Both the position numbers and the translations under genes were made by a program. Positions 25,851 through 33,833 of a stretch of DNA of 33,833 bases are shown here, piece by piece (position 1 is the stretch's first letter; each line of letters opens with the position of its first letter). The stretch spans positions 1 through 33,833 of the forward strand of contig JACRCD010000089.1 in the NCBI GenBank assembly GCA_016219175.1, written 5' to 3'. The DNA comes from Deltaproteobacteria bacterium. Lineage in GTDB: Bacteria > Desulfobacterota > Desulfobulbia > Desulfobulbales > SURF-16. The notes under the pieces were generated by a model, which was not told where the DNA came from, did no database searches, and saw only the letters and a program-made list of their open reading frames with translations.

Positions 25851-26006
25851 ATGTCGAAATACGAATGCCCTTGCGGTTACGTGTATGACCCGGCCGAAGG
25901 TGACTTTGAGAACGGAATTCCACCAGGAACCGCGTTTGAAGATCTCCCTGATGGCTGGGTATGCCCGAAATGCGGGGCGGAAAAAGAATATTTCAACAAG
26001 ATGTAA
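25851..26006 (+). CDS. Rubredoxin with CxC first knuckle
   Basis: A 51-residue rubredoxin, a one-iron electron carrier of anaerobes. The body is canonical: [19 protein letters not shown], then [20 protein letters not shown]. The second ligand pair is Cys38-x2-Cys41. The first pair is Cys6-Pro-Cys8, only one residue apart, where standard rubredoxins have CxxCG. The reading frame is intact and GGAGG precedes the ATG, so this is not a frame error. Either this is a subclass with a contracted knuckle or one residue has been lost. It follows the small winged-helix gene. The 278 bases after it (26007-26284) hold a hairpin but no gene. Confidence 0.93.
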   Translation: MSKYECPCGYVYDPAEGDFENGIPPGTAFEDLPDGWVCPKCGAEKEYFNKM

Positions 26007-26115
26007 TTACACATAAAAGCTGTCAGAATTGATTGGCCGCTGATGAGTGCATTTTTGCCGGGCCTCCCTAACCTCACACCGAACCCGGCTTCTCTCTCCT
26101 ATCTTTCTCTCTCGC

Positions 26116-26141
26116 GAAGGCGCGGGCCATCCCGCGCCTTC
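26116..26141. other. Perfect 11-bp hairpin upstream of the cysK-cysS gene
   Basis: GAAGGCGCGGG and CCCGCGCCTTC pair without mismatch around a four-base CCAT loop. No T-run follows on either strand. It stands between the rubredoxin gene and the CysK-CysS gene and could end the former or fold in the leader of the latter. Confidence 0.5.
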
Positions 26142-26284
26142 CCCATGTTTGCAAACCGCCTTACGGCCTGCCAGCACAGGCTTTCCTCTTGACAAGACGT
26201 GCCTCGCATTATAAGCAGATGGGTAGAGTTTAAAAAAATTTTCCTCAACCATCTCTTTGTCAACAAAAGGCGCCCTATCCGCAT

Positions 26285-28612
26285 ATGGAATATAAAAATA
26301 TTCTCGATCTCATCGGCAAGACGAAAATAGTCCCGATCAACCGGCTCAATCCGCACAAAAAAATCACCATCTATGCCAAACTAGAGTCAGGGAATCCCGG
26401 CGGCTCGGTAAAAGATCGTATTGCCCTGTCAATGATCGAGACAGCAGAAAAAAATGGCGAGTTAACCCCTGACAAAATTGTTCTCGAGGCCACGAGCGGC
26501 AATACCGGCATCGGTCTGGCCATGGTCTGCGCGGTAAAGGGCTATCGCTGCCAACTGGTCATGCCCGAGTCGGCCAGTATCGAGCGCCGCAAAATCATGG
26601 AGGCCTATGGCGCGGAGATCCTGCTCACCCCGGGGAAACGGGGAACGGATGGGGCCATCGAACAGGCCTACGCCATGGCCCGTGAACATGCGGACCAGTA
26701 CTTTCTCACCGACCAGTTCAACAATGAAGCAAACTGGATGGCCCATGTGCAAACAACCGGCCCCGAGATCTGGGAGCAAACGGGCGGCAAGGTGACGGAT
26801 GTGGTCGCCACCCTGGGCACCACGGGGACGGTGATGGGGCTGTGCCATTATTTTGCCGAAAACCATCCGGAGGTGCGGGTAACGGCTGTCGAGCCTTTTC
26901 TTGGCCACAAAATCCAGGGGCTCAAGAACATGAAGGAATCCTACAAGCCCGGAATTTTCAACAAGAGCAAACCATACCAGATCATCAATATTCCCGACGA
27001 GGAGGCCTTCCGCCACGCCAGGCTGCTGGCCAGGAAAGAAGGCATCTTTGCCGGCATGAGCTCCGGGGCCGCGCTCTGCGCCGCCCTGGCCGTGGCTGAG
27101 CAGCTCGAAGAGGGGGTCATTGTCGTTCTTCTGCCGGACAGCGGCGACAAGTACCTGAGCACGGAGCTGTTTACCAGCAAAAAGGAAAAGAAAACAAAAA
27201 CCGAAGGGCTGCGCTTTTTTAACTCCCTGACCCGCAAAAAGGAAATTTTTCAACCCCTTTCCCCCAACCGGGTAACGTTTTACGCCTGCGGCCCCACCGC
27301 TTACGAGATGGCCAACCTTGCCCACTGCCGACGCTTTATTGTGGCTGATCTGATCCACCGCTTGCTGCTGAACAAGGGATACAATGTCCACTTTTACATG
27401 AATTTCACTGATCTCGACGACAACACGATTACCGGTGCGGCGAAAACGGGCAAATCCCTGAAGGAATTCACCGGATACTATATCGCCGAGTTCATGAAGG
27501 ACATTGCCGCCCTTGGCGTAAAAGAGGCCACCGGTTACCCCCGGGCCTCGGAACATGTCGATGAGATGATCAACATGGCCCATGAGCTCATCCATAAAGG
27601 GTGTGCCTATGAACAGCACGGCTCGGTCTATTTTGACATCAGCAAATTCAAGAATTACGGCAAACTTTCCAGGGTGCCGCTGGATAAGATCAAGGTGGGA
27701 ATGACCGTTGATCTTGATGATTACGAAAAAAATAATCCCCTTGACTTCACCCTGATGAAACGATCGACGCTGGCGGAACTGAAAAGCGGGCTGTTTTTTC
27801 AGACGGACCGCGGCAACATGCGGCCGGGCTGGCATATTGAATGCGCCGCCATGACCCTGCATTATCTGGGGGATACCATGGATATCCATACCAGCGGCCG
27901 GGATCTCCTCTTTCCGCACCATGAGAACGAAAATGCCATAGCCGAAAGCCTGACCGGCAAACCGCTGGCAAAATTCTGGATACACAGCGAACTGCTGCTG
28001 GTTGACGGCAAAAAGATGAGCCAGGATAACGCCAACGCCATCACCCTGCGGCAGCTTACCGAACAAGGCTACACCCCGCGGGAAGTCCGCTTTTTCCTGA
28101 TCCGTAACCACTACCGCAAACCCATCGATTTTTCATTCAAGAAACTCGATGCCGCCAGAACAAGCCTCAGACGCCTTGATGAGTTCACCCGCAAACTGCA
28201 GTGCCTGCCGCCGGATCTGCCCCATCCCAAACTGGCCTCCTATGTAACCGACATGGAGGAAAGCTTCCAGGCCGCCATGTATGACGACATGAACATGTCC
28301 AAGGCCTTCGGCATCCTTTTTGATTTCATCAAAAAGGTCAATCCCATTCTCAATACCGGCCAACTGGACCGGGATCAGAAACAGTACATCAAGGAAACCC
28401 TGGAAAGAATCGATTCGGTTCTGCAGATCTTAAAGCTTGAGGAATGTCCCCTGGCGCCGGAAATTGACAAGCTGATCCAGGAACGGGAACAGGCGAGAAA
28501 ACAAAAGGACTGGGCTAAAGCCGATGATGTGCGCATCAAACTGGCCGAACAGGGCATTACCGTCATCGACACGGCCAAGGGGCCGATGTGGAAGGAAAAC
28601 GAAAAAAACTGA
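26285..28612 (+). CDS. cysS: Cysteine synthase fused to cysteinyl-tRNA synthetase
   Basis: A 775-residue two-enzyme protein. Residues 1 to about 300 are a PLP-dependent O-acetylserine sulfhydrylase: Lys43 in GGSVKDR forms the aldimine, TSGNTG (70-75) binds substrate and GTTGT (178-182) the phosphate. After a charged linker (299-307), residues 308 to 775 are a class I cysteinyl-tRNA synthetase. Zinc ligands appear intact: Cys335 (CGPT), Cys520 (WHIEC), His545 and Glu549 (HHENE). KMSKS is KMSQD (577-581). The HIGH motif is changed: NLAH at 344-347. The anticodon-side helices and a normal C-terminus (ADDVRIKLAEQGI) are present. The fusion would make cysteine and charge it to tRNA in one polypeptide. 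The ATG has no close Shine-Dalgarno. Confidence 0.93.
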   Translation: MEYKNILDLIGKTKIVPINRLNPHKKITIYAKLESGNPGGSVKDRIALSMIETAEKNGELTPDKIVLEATSGNTGIGLAMVCAVKGYRCQLVMPESASIERRKIMEAYGAEILLTPGKRGTDGAIEQAYAMAREHADQYFLTDQFNNEANWMAHVQTTGPEIWEQTGGKVTDVVATLGTTGTVMGLCHYFAENHPEVRVTAVEPFLGHKIQGLKNMKESYKPGIFNKSKPYQIINIPDEEAFRHARLLARKEGIFAGMSSGAALCAALAVAEQLEEGVIVVLLPDSGDKYLSTELFTSKKEKKTKTEGLRFFNSLTRKKEIFQPLSPNRVTFYACGPTAYEMANLAHCRRFIVADLIHRLLLNKGYNVHFYMNFTDLDDNTITGAAKTGKSLKEFTGYYIAEFMKDIAALGVKEATGYPRASEHVDEMINMAHELIHKGCAYEQHGSVYFDISKFKNYGKLSRVPLDKIKVGMTVDLDDYEKNNPLDFTLMKRSTLAELKSGLFFQTDRGNMRPGWHIECAAMTLHYLGDTMDIHTSGRDLLFPHHENENAIAESLTGKPLAKFWIHSELLLVDGKKMSQDNANAITLRQLTEQGYTPREVRFFLIRNHYRKPIDFSFKKLDAARTSLRRLDEFTRKLQCLPPDLPHPKLASYVTDMEESFQAAMYDDMNMSKAFGILFDFIKKVNPILNTGQLDRDQKQYIKETLERIDSVLQILKLEECPLAPEIDKLIQEREQARKQKDWAKADDVRIKLAEQGITVIDTAKGPMWKENEKN

Positions 28613-28639
28613 TCCCCTCCCGCCTGACATTGCGCAATC

Positions 28640-29923
28640 CTACCCGCGGCCGGAAGGCCCGGACGCCTTGACCACCGGCAGCTCCTGCCAGCTGGTGGTA
28701 AAGGCCGGCGATTTTTTCAGCTGCCTGTTTTGCCACGGCTTGGTCAGCCCTGCCGCGCCATGCTGGATGGTGCAGCGCCCCCACTTGCTGTTAATCCTGT
28801 CGAGAGCCGCCATCAGAGGTTTGCTTCGCCCGTCCCGCCGGAAAAAGAGATTGGGCTGGTAATATGATTCCGGCACCAGACCAAACAGCACCACCCCCAC
28901 TTTCTGATAGCGCAAGCCGGGCTTATACAGGCCGGCAAGGGCCGGCAGGGCGTGCTGGATCAGAACGGAGCTGCTGGCCGTGGGTTCAGCAAGGGTTATC
29001 ACCTTGCGACCGGAATAGTGGGTGCCTGTCCTGCTGAAACGGTTGGTGGTGAGGGCGATCTCCAGACTGTTTGCCATGGCATGCTGGGCGCGGAGTTTGA
29101 CTGCCGCCTGCTCAATATAGGTGGCCAGCGCCTCTTTGAGTTCGGCCAGCAACTCCACCGGGCGGCCGAATGATTTTGAGCTGGCTATGGATTTTTTGCT
29201 GACCGGACAATCCTCCAGCTCAAGGCAGGGGATGCCCCGCAGCTCCATGGCGGTACGCAACCCCGTGATGCTCAGGTTTTTCCGCAGCCAGTCATCATCG
29301 CAGTTTTTCAAGGCCAGGGCCGTGGTGATGCCCCGGCGCGCCAGCCGTTCCCCCAGGCGACAACCGATACCCCACACCTCATCCACCGCAAATGCGCCGA
29401 GAATTGCATCGACATCCGCCCCGGTCAGGTCAAAAACCCCCTGCAGCGCCTCATCTTTTTTGGCAAAACGGCCGGCAACCTTGGCCAGGGTCTTGGTCGA
29501 CCCGATGCCGATGGAGACCGGAATGCCGGTCCAGCGCCGCACCGTTTCCTTCATCTGCCCGCCGTATTCCGTAAGGGTCATGCCGGCAATTGCCGTCACA
29601 TGCAGAAAGGCCTCATCAATGGAATAAACCTCCACTTCCGGCTCAAGCTGCTTGAGCAGCGCCATCACCCGGCTGGAGATGTCGCCGTACAAGGCATAAT
29701 TGGAGGAAAAAACCGCAACGCCCTGGCTTTGCAGAAATTTCTCGTACTTGAAATAGGGCGCTCCCATGGCGATGCCCAGACCCTTGGCCTCGTTTGACCG
29801 GGCAATGATGCAGCCGTCATTATTGGACAGCACCACCACGGGCCGGCCCATGAGCCGCGGTTTAAAAAGCCGCTCGCAGGAGGCGTAGAAATTATTGCAG
29901 TCAACCAGGGCGAACATGCTCAT
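28640..29923 (-). CDS. umuC: DNA polymerase V catalytic subunit UmuC
   Basis: A 427-residue Y-family translesion polymerase. Catalytic acids are Asp8 in ALVDCNNFYASCE and Asp103-Glu104 in SIDEAF. The helix-hairpin-helix region VWGIGCRLGERLARRG and the little-finger domain with SSKSFGRPV follow, then the UmuC-specific C-terminus ending RWGRCTIQHGA...W. It acts with UmuD' to copy damaged DNA. It lies 66 bases after umuD on the same strand. A GTG or ATG start with Shine-Dalgarno is not evident; Met3 is an alternative start. The gene converges on the cysK-cysS gene with a 27-base gap. Confidence 0.95.
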   Translation of the reverse strand: MSMFALVDCNNFYASCERLFKPRLMGRPVVVLSNNDGCIIARSNEAKGLGIAMGAPYFKYEKFLQSQGVAVFSSNYALYGDISSRVMALLKQLEPEVEVYSIDEAFLHVTAIAGMTLTEYGGQMKETVRRWTGIPVSIGIGSTKTLAKVAGRFAKKDEALQGVFDLTGADVDAILGAFAVDEVWGIGCRLGERLARRGITTALALKNCDDDWLRKNLSITGLRTAMELRGIPCLELEDCPVSKKSIASSKSFGRPVELLAELKEALATYIEQAAVKLRAQHAMANSLEIALTTNRFSRTGTHYSGRKVITLAEPTASSSVLIQHALPALAGLYKPGLRYQKVGVVLFGLVPESYYQPNLFFRRDGRSKPLMAALDRINSKWGRCTIQHGAAGLTKPWQNRQLKKSPAFTTSWQELPVVKASGPSGRG

Positions 29924-29989
29924 GCCGGCGCCCGCTCTTTACAGGGTATCTTGTGAAAAATGAGACATCTGGTCCGAGGACAAGGTCCA

Positions 29990-30436
29990 CTACAGTCGAT
30001 GAATGGCACTGGTAACCACCCCCCAGATCTCAAGCTCCATCTCCTTTTTTATCTCCGTCGCCGGATAAAGCGGGTTTTCCGACTCCAGGCAACAGGAGTC
30101 CCCTGTTTTCATCAGCCGTTTCACGGTCAGCTCCCCATCTAGAATGGCAATGACGATTTTGCCGGACACCGGTTCAAGGGATCGATCGACAATGAGAATG
30201 TCATCATGGTGAATACCGGCGCCGATCATGGAATCGCCGTCAACCCGCACGAAAAAAGTGGCGGCGGGATTGGCGATCAGATATTCATTCAAGTCCAGTT
30301 CACGATCAATATAATCATCGGCCGGGGAAGGAAAACCAGCGGAAACTCCGCTTAAAAAAAGAGGCCGCGCCACCGTCTTTTTTTTCTCAAAACGGCAGAT
30401 ACCGGCAATGGACGAGGCAAGACGGGGTGATGTCAT
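29990..30436 (-). CDS. umuD: UmuD, self-cleaving DNA polymerase V subunit
   Basis: A 148-residue LexA-like S24 peptidase. The cleavage site Ala33-Gly34 lies in VSAGFPSPADDY, the catalytic serine is Ser69 in GDSM and the lysine is Lys106 in LTVKRL. RecA-stimulated autocleavage yields UmuD'. The ATG at 30436 is chosen because AAGGA precedes it by nine bases; an in-frame start at 30502 would add 22 unrelated residues. A promoter-like pair lies upstream. No E. coli-type LexA box was found, but LexA sites differ between groups, so SOS control is expected rather than shown. Confidence 0.94.
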   Translation of the reverse strand: MTSPRLASSIAGICRFEKKKTVARPLFLSGVSAGFPSPADDYIDRELDLNEYLIANPAATFFVRVDGDSMIGAGIHHDDILIVDRSLEPVSGKIVIAILDGELTVKRLMKTGDSCCLESENPLYPATEIKKEMELEIWGVVTSAIHRL

Positions 30437-30501
30437 CTGATTATTCCTTGTTACTGGGAGAAAACAGGGCAGGAAAAAAGACTCTCCCACCATCTTCCGC
30501 A

Positions 30502-30530
30502 AAAATAACAGAGGGACTTTTAACAGTCAA
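30502..30530 (-). promoter_or_regulatory. Sigma-70-like promoter of umuDC
   Basis: Minus-strand TTGACT (30525-30530) and TATTTT (30502-30507) are separated by 17 bases. The start would be near 30495, about 60 bases before the umuD ATG. Confidence 0.5.
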
Positions 30531-30542
30531 CCGGGTTATAAT
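30513..30542 (+). promoter_or_regulatory. Sigma-70-like promoter of the DUF4139 gene
   Basis: A perfect TATAAT (30537-30542) is preceded after 18 bases by GGGACT (30513-30518), which is a weak -35. It interleaves with the umuDC promoter on the other strand. Confidence 0.45.
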
Positions 30543-30591
30543 AAAGAGCAAACCCGCCCCCTTGAGCCGCTGCCAACCCATGGAGAAAAAA

Positions 30592-32019
30592 ATGCATAGG
30601 ACCATCCTTTCCTCCGCTGTCGCCCTGCTTGTCATGACTCAACCCGTTCCGGCGCCATCCGCCGAATATACCACGACACTGGCGGACCAGCAGGGACTTG
30701 CCGTCACCATCTACAACCAGAATCTGGCCCTGGTCAAAGACCGGCGCACCATCACTCTGCCCGCCGGACAGCATGTGCTTTCCTTCCGGGAAGTAAGCGG
30801 TCAGATCAAGCCGGAGACCGCCCTGCTGAACGCCGCGAGCCTTGCCGTTCTGGAACAGAACTTTGAATTTGATCTGCTCACTCCCCAGGCCCTGCTGGAA
30901 AAATATGTGGGCCAAGAGGTCACCGTGGTCAGAACCCACCCGACAACCGGTGAAGAGGCAAGAGAGAAGGCCAAGGTGCTGAGCGCCAATAACGGGGTGG
31001 TGCTGCGACTCGGCGACCATATCGAAACAGGCATCCCCGGCCGCCTGGTCTTTGCCGACGTGCCGGCAAATCTGCGGGACCGGCCGACGCTTACCATGCT
31101 GGCGGACAGCAAAACGGACAAACCCCAGCAGGTGGAGTTGAGCTACCTGACCAGCGGACTTGGCTGGCAGGCGGATTATGTGGCGGAGCTCAATCCGGCG
31201 GATGACGCCGTGGATCTCAACGGCTGGGTCACCCTGACTAATCAGAGCGGCGCCTCCTATAACAATGCCAGCCTGCAGCTCGTTGCCGGCGATGTCCACC
31301 AGGTCCCCCCCCAGCACCCGGCCCCCAAGGCAGCCCGGGACACAAAGGTCATGAGCGCCGAAATGCAGAGTGCCATGGCCGAGGAACAGATGTTTGAATA
31401 CCATCTCTACAGCCTTGACCGGCCGGCCACCATCCGGGACAACCAGACCAAACAGGTTGCCCTGCTGCAGGCCAATCAGGTCCCTTGCCGTAAAGAACTG
31501 ATCCTCCAGGGCGGCGACTATTACTACAGCAGCCAGTATGGCGAAATCGGCAAAAAGATGAAAATCGGCGTCTTTGTCGAAATCGCCAACAGCAAGGAAA
31601 ACAACCTGGGGTTGCCGCTGCCCAAAGGGGTGGTGCGCGTCTATAAAAAGGATTCCCGGGACCGGCTGCAGTTTGTCGGCGAAGACCGCATCGACCACAC
31701 CCCGGAAAACGAGAAACTGCGCCTGAAGCTCGGGGATGCCTTTGACGTCACGGCGAACACAAAACAGACTGACTTTAAAAAGGTGTCAGGATTTTCCCTC
31801 TATAATTACATCTACGAAAGCGCCTACCAGCTTGAGCTGAAAAACGGCAAGAAAGAGGCGGTAACCGTGAAGGTGACGGAACCCATTCCCGGCGACTGGG
31901 AGATGCTGGAACAATCGCTGCCCCATGAAAAGGCGGCGAGTAACACCGCGGTCTGGCAGGTAGCGGTGCCGCCTCTCGGCTCGACAACCTTAAGCTATAA
32001 AGTCAGGGTAAAATTTTAG
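30592..32019 (+). CDS. Exported DUF4139-domain protein
   Basis: A 475-residue protein with an N-terminal Sec signal (MHRTILSSAVALLVMTQPV, cleavage probably after the SAE/Ala near residue 22). The mature part starts with a beta-rich region (LAVTIYNQNLALVKDRRTI) and continues as DUF4139: YLTSGLGWQADYVAELN, GWVTLTNQSGASYNNASLQL and, near the end, VKVTEPIPGDWEMLE with PLGSTTLSYKVRV. Proteins of this family are periplasmic or surface-exposed and their function is unknown. The start at 30592 has GGAG six bases before it; in-frame ATGs further upstream lie inside the promoter region or lack a site. It is transcribed divergently from umuDC. Confidence 0.88.
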   Translation: MHRTILSSAVALLVMTQPVPAPSAEYTTTLADQQGLAVTIYNQNLALVKDRRTITLPAGQHVLSFREVSGQIKPETALLNAASLAVLEQNFEFDLLTPQALLEKYVGQEVTVVRTHPTTGEEAREKAKVLSANNGVVLRLGDHIETGIPGRLVFADVPANLRDRPTLTMLADSKTDKPQQVELSYLTSGLGWQADYVAELNPADDAVDLNGWVTLTNQSGASYNNASLQLVAGDVHQVPPQHPAPKAARDTKVMSAEMQSAMAEEQMFEYHLYSLDRPATIRDNQTKQVALLQANQVPCRKELILQGGDYYYSSQYGEIGKKMKIGVFVEIANSKENNLGLPLPKGVVRVYKKDSRDRLQFVGEDRIDHTPENEKLRLKLGDAFDVTANTKQTDFKKVSGFSLYNYIYESAYQLELKNGKKEAVTVKVTEPIPGDWEMLEQSLPHEKAASNTAVWQVAVPPLGSTTLSYKVRVKF

Positions 32020-32022
32020 CCC

Positions 32023-32361
32023 TTATTTTTCTGCGCGTTTTTTAGGCTTTTTCCGCAAGCCGTCCACCAGGTGCAGGAAGCCGAGAATAGGATGGCGCAG
32101 CAGCATGCGCGGCCCGGCGTAGCGCATCACCTTCCTGACCCGCTCCCGCATATCCGGCCGGTAGCAGTGAATGGGACATTTGCCGCAGGTTGTCTTGCCC
32201 GCCTGAAAGGGGCACTTGGCCAGACGCTTGCGGGCATAGTCCAGCAGCTCGCCGCAGGCGGCGCACAGCGGCCGGCCGCCATGATGGTGCGCCCGGCAGT
32301 AGATGCGGATCATGGCCTCAATGGTCTTAGCCTCTCTTGGCATGCGGCTGAAAGAAAACAT
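32023..32361 (-). CDS. Nitrous oxide-stimulated promoter family protein
   Basis: A 112-residue cysteine- and histidine-rich protein. The family pattern is clear: IEAMIRIYCRAHHHG, LCAACGELLDYARKRL, KCPFQAGKTTCGKCP, then IHCYRPDMRERVRKVM and RYAGPRMLLRHPILGFLHL. The six to seven cysteines probably bind zinc or an iron-sulfur centre. The family was named from an association with an N2O-responsive promoter, but its biochemical role is unknown. The tail is very basic. It converges on the DUF4139 gene with a three-base gap. No ribosome site is evident; Met7 is another possible start. Confidence 0.88.
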   Translation of the reverse strand: MFSFSRMPREAKTIEAMIRIYCRAHHHGGRPLCAACGELLDYARKRLAKCPFQAGKTTCGKCPIHCYRPDMRERVRKVMRYAGPRMLLRHPILGFLHLVDGLRKKPKKRAEK

Positions 32362-32538
32362 GACGGCTGAAAAAATCCTCGGCTGATATTTTTCGGGCGG
32401 ATCAAGACGATTGAGGTCCCGGAAGGCTGCCGGTTTTTTCCCGCGGCAAGTCCTTTCCCGGCTTTACAGTGACAATAGCAGGCAGAAGTCATGCACGTCA
32501 AGCCTGGACATGCGCCGCACCCACCCTGCGAAATTGAG

Positions 32539-32567
32539 TTGCAAATTACCGCCTCTCATGCTAAAAA
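32539..32567 (+). promoter_or_regulatory. Possible promoter of the tRNA-Arg gene
   Basis: TTGCAA (32539-32544) and TAAAAA (32562-32567) are 17 bases apart. The start would be near 32574, about 23 bases before the tRNA. The rest of 32362-32538 shows no gene. Confidence 0.4.
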
Positions 32568-32595
32568 ACGTCTTTACCATCTTGCCAACCAGTTA

Positions 32596-32673
<78 letters not shown>

Positions 32674-32681
32674 GTAATTTC

Positions 32682-32715
32682 AATCCTTTAGCTCATCTGA
32701 GTTAAAGGATTTTTT
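32682..32715 (+). terminator. Terminator after tRNA-Arg
   Basis: AATCCTTTA (32682-32690) pairs with TAAAGGATT (32703-32711), then a T-run to 32715. The 3' arm overlaps the stop codon of the integrase gene on the other strand. Confidence 0.85.
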
Positions 32716-33781
32716 GTTGCGTGTGTGAATCTGTGTGAGACTGCTGTCTTGCCTGTTCGTATGTGAGCATAGCTAAACGTTCCGCATCGCCGATGCTGTG
32801 CAGGTAGATTTCCGTGGTGCTTCTGTTCTCATGACCCAAAATACGCTGGATAGTGCCAATGGGAACATTGCTTTGCTCCAAGAGGGATGCCCCCGCATGC
32901 CTCAAGGCATGAAAGCGGAAATACTTCACACCGGCTTTCCGGCACAAAGTACCCATGAACTTTTTCCGATCATTGAACGGCCCTTCCTGCCAACAGTTTG
33001 CTTTCCTGCTCCAATAACGATGCCAGAAGACATTAAGCTTTTGGGGGTCTCGCTCCTGATGCCTCCTGGAGAGAATCCCATAAAGCTTTAAAGTCATAGG
33101 CACCCGCCTGGGGGTCAGATGTCCGCCTTTCTTCTTGCGAGTGTAAAGAATCACGACTCGCGCCTTCAGGTCCACATCATCCCAGGTCATTCTGTTGATT
33201 TCGCTTACCCGCGCCATTGTCTCACGAATGGCCCACAGGTAATCCTGGACATCCGGGGTGGCTTGAGAAATTACCTTGTCAACATCCTCTATTGCCGGAA
33301 CATACTTGACCCGCTTTTCAACCGGCAGAAAGTCAACACCGTCCAAAGGGTTGACGCTGAACAAACGTTTTTTCTTGCCGAAATTGAACAGGGAGCGGAG
33401 ATACCTGATTTCCTTGTTCGCGGTAAACGAGGACACGGAACTTCTCTCAAGGATAAAATCTTCAAGCTGTCTCTGGCTTATCTCGCCGCAAGTCAGATGC
33501 CCCCAGCGGGTAATCCATCTTTTCGCCATGTACCGATATTCGGCGTAATGGCGTTCCGAGTGGTAGGCTTTGACATGATCAAGCCGGAGATTAACCAGCT
33601 CCAAAAAGTCCATGTCGGTTGGAATTTCCGAAACCGCCCTGGGTTTCGTCAATTCCTCCCTTTTCTTTGCTTCTGCCTGTAATGCCTCCTTCTTTGTTTT
33701 GAACCAGGCTTCCGTGTATCTTTGGCCTTTCAGGGTGAAGTCGTACCTCCACCCTTTGCCTTTTACCGAATAATAGCTCAT
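32702..33781 (-). CDS. Tyrosine-type site-specific integrase
   Basis: A 359-residue phage/island integrase. The N-terminal part resembles an arm-binding domain (SVKGKGWRYDFTLKGQRYTE) followed by a SAM-like core-binding domain. Catalytic residues are visible: Arg191 in MARVSEINRM, Lys217/218 in TRKKKGG, His291 and Arg294 in HALRH, His317 in LGHENR and the nucleophile Tyr326 in TEIYLH. AGGAGG precedes the ATG by six bases. The gene reads towards tRNA-Arg and ends 28 bases after its CCA, the classic arrangement for an element integrated in the 3' end of a tRNA. The element itself would extend to the right, beyond the window. Confidence 0.95.
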   Translation of the reverse strand: MSYYSVKGKGWRYDFTLKGQRYTEAWFKTKKEALQAEAKKREELTKPRAVSEIPTDMDFLELVNLRLDHVKAYHSERHYAEYRYMAKRWITRWGHLTCGEISQRQLEDFILERSSVSSFTANKEIRYLRSLFNFGKKKRLFSVNPLDGVDFLPVEKRVKYVPAIEDVDKVISQATPDVQDYLWAIRETMARVSEINRMTWDDVDLKARVVILYTRKKKGGHLTPRRVPMTLKLYGILSRRHQERDPQKLNVFWHRYWSRKANCWQEGPFNDRKKFMGTLCRKAGVKYFRFHALRHAGASLLEQSNVPIGTIQRILGHENRSTTEIYLHSIGDAERLAMLTYEQARQQSHTDSHTQQKIL

Positions 33782-33833
33782 AAAGGTCCTCCTTTCGGGG
33801 AAAGAAAATTGACCCTCCGAGCTTCACACCGCC

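Noticed and set aside
26007..26284. T-box or other riboswitch upstream of the cysK-cysS gene
   Set aside because: One good hairpin is present but I see no T-box sequence, specifier loop or antiterminator.
26462..28111. A 549-codon minus-strand frame opposite the CysK-CysS gene
   Set aside because: Antisense shadow of a gene with clear catalytic motifs; no family resemblance.
30437..30591. LexA (SOS) box upstream of umuD
   Set aside because: No CTG-N10-CAG element of the enterobacterial type; a CTGG...ACAG pair is two bases too short.
30520..31698. A 392-codon minus-strand frame opposite the DUF4139 gene
   Set aside because: Antisense shadow; the plus-strand frame has a signal peptide and recognisable domain.

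Overview
The window looks like a chromosomal segment of a Desulfobacterota (former deltaproteobacterial) dissimilatory sulfate reducer. The main reason is a complete dsrMKJOP operon (20309-25375) with its usual RsbRD_N-type neighbour upstream. A PEP-CTERM protein, a sigma-54 activator, a rubredoxin and a cysK-cysS fusion fit the same assignment. Base composition is moderately GC-rich and coding density is high. No species can be named from the sequence alone.

Layout. (1) 1-6864, all on the minus strand apart from an IS remnant at the left edge: the C-terminal tail of an IS1595-like transposase, an asparagine synthase of the exopolysaccharide/PEP-CTERM type, a HEPN-MNT toxin-antitoxin pair whose HEPN gene is frameshifted, a secreted PEP-CTERM protein, a Cys-rich PilZ protein and a PAS-AAA+-Fis sigma-54 activator. 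Two sigma-54 promoters lie in this block, one of them a perfect consensus, facing the PilZ gene and the PEP-CTERM gene. (2) 6870-7431: a 23S-intervening-sequence-type four-helix-bundle gene flanked by 9-bp repeat arrays in inverted orientation (11 perfect copies on one side, 4 degenerate copies on the other). (3) 7438-13108, minus strand: a nucleotide-sugar cassette (GalE-like, TviB/WbpO-like, TviC/WbpP-like, UDP-glucuronate 4-epimerase and UDP-glucose dehydrogenase) that would supply uronic and aminouronic acid precursors for a surface polysaccharide. A lone hydantoinase-A-like protein follows, transcribed the same way from its own region. (4) 15208-19267, plus strand: an HDOD, metallo-beta-lactamase-fold and RecD2 operon with a good sigma-70 promoter.

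(5) 19601-25375, plus strand: the RsbRD_N protein and dsrMKJOP, closed by a strong terminator. This membrane complex exchanges electrons between menaquinol and the cytoplasmic sulfite-reduction pathway (DsrC trisulfide). A small winged-helix protein and a rubredoxin with unusual cysteine spacing follow. (6) 26285-28612: a single-polypeptide CysK-CysS fusion, tying cysteine synthesis to cysteine tRNA charging, with an altered HIGH motif. (7) 28640-32361: umuDC-type SOS polymerase genes, a secreted DUF4139 protein and a nitrous-oxide-stimulated-promoter family protein. (8) 32597-33781: tRNA-Arg(UCU) followed at once by a tyrosine integrase pointing at it, the edge of an integrated element that continues beyond the window.

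The most unusual points are the repeat-flanked four-helix-bundle cassette, the local sigma-54 circuit with a MITE-like insertion in one leader, the CysK-CysS fusion with a changed HIGH motif, and the CxC rubredoxin. No complete new defence or metabolic system could be demonstrated from the sequence.
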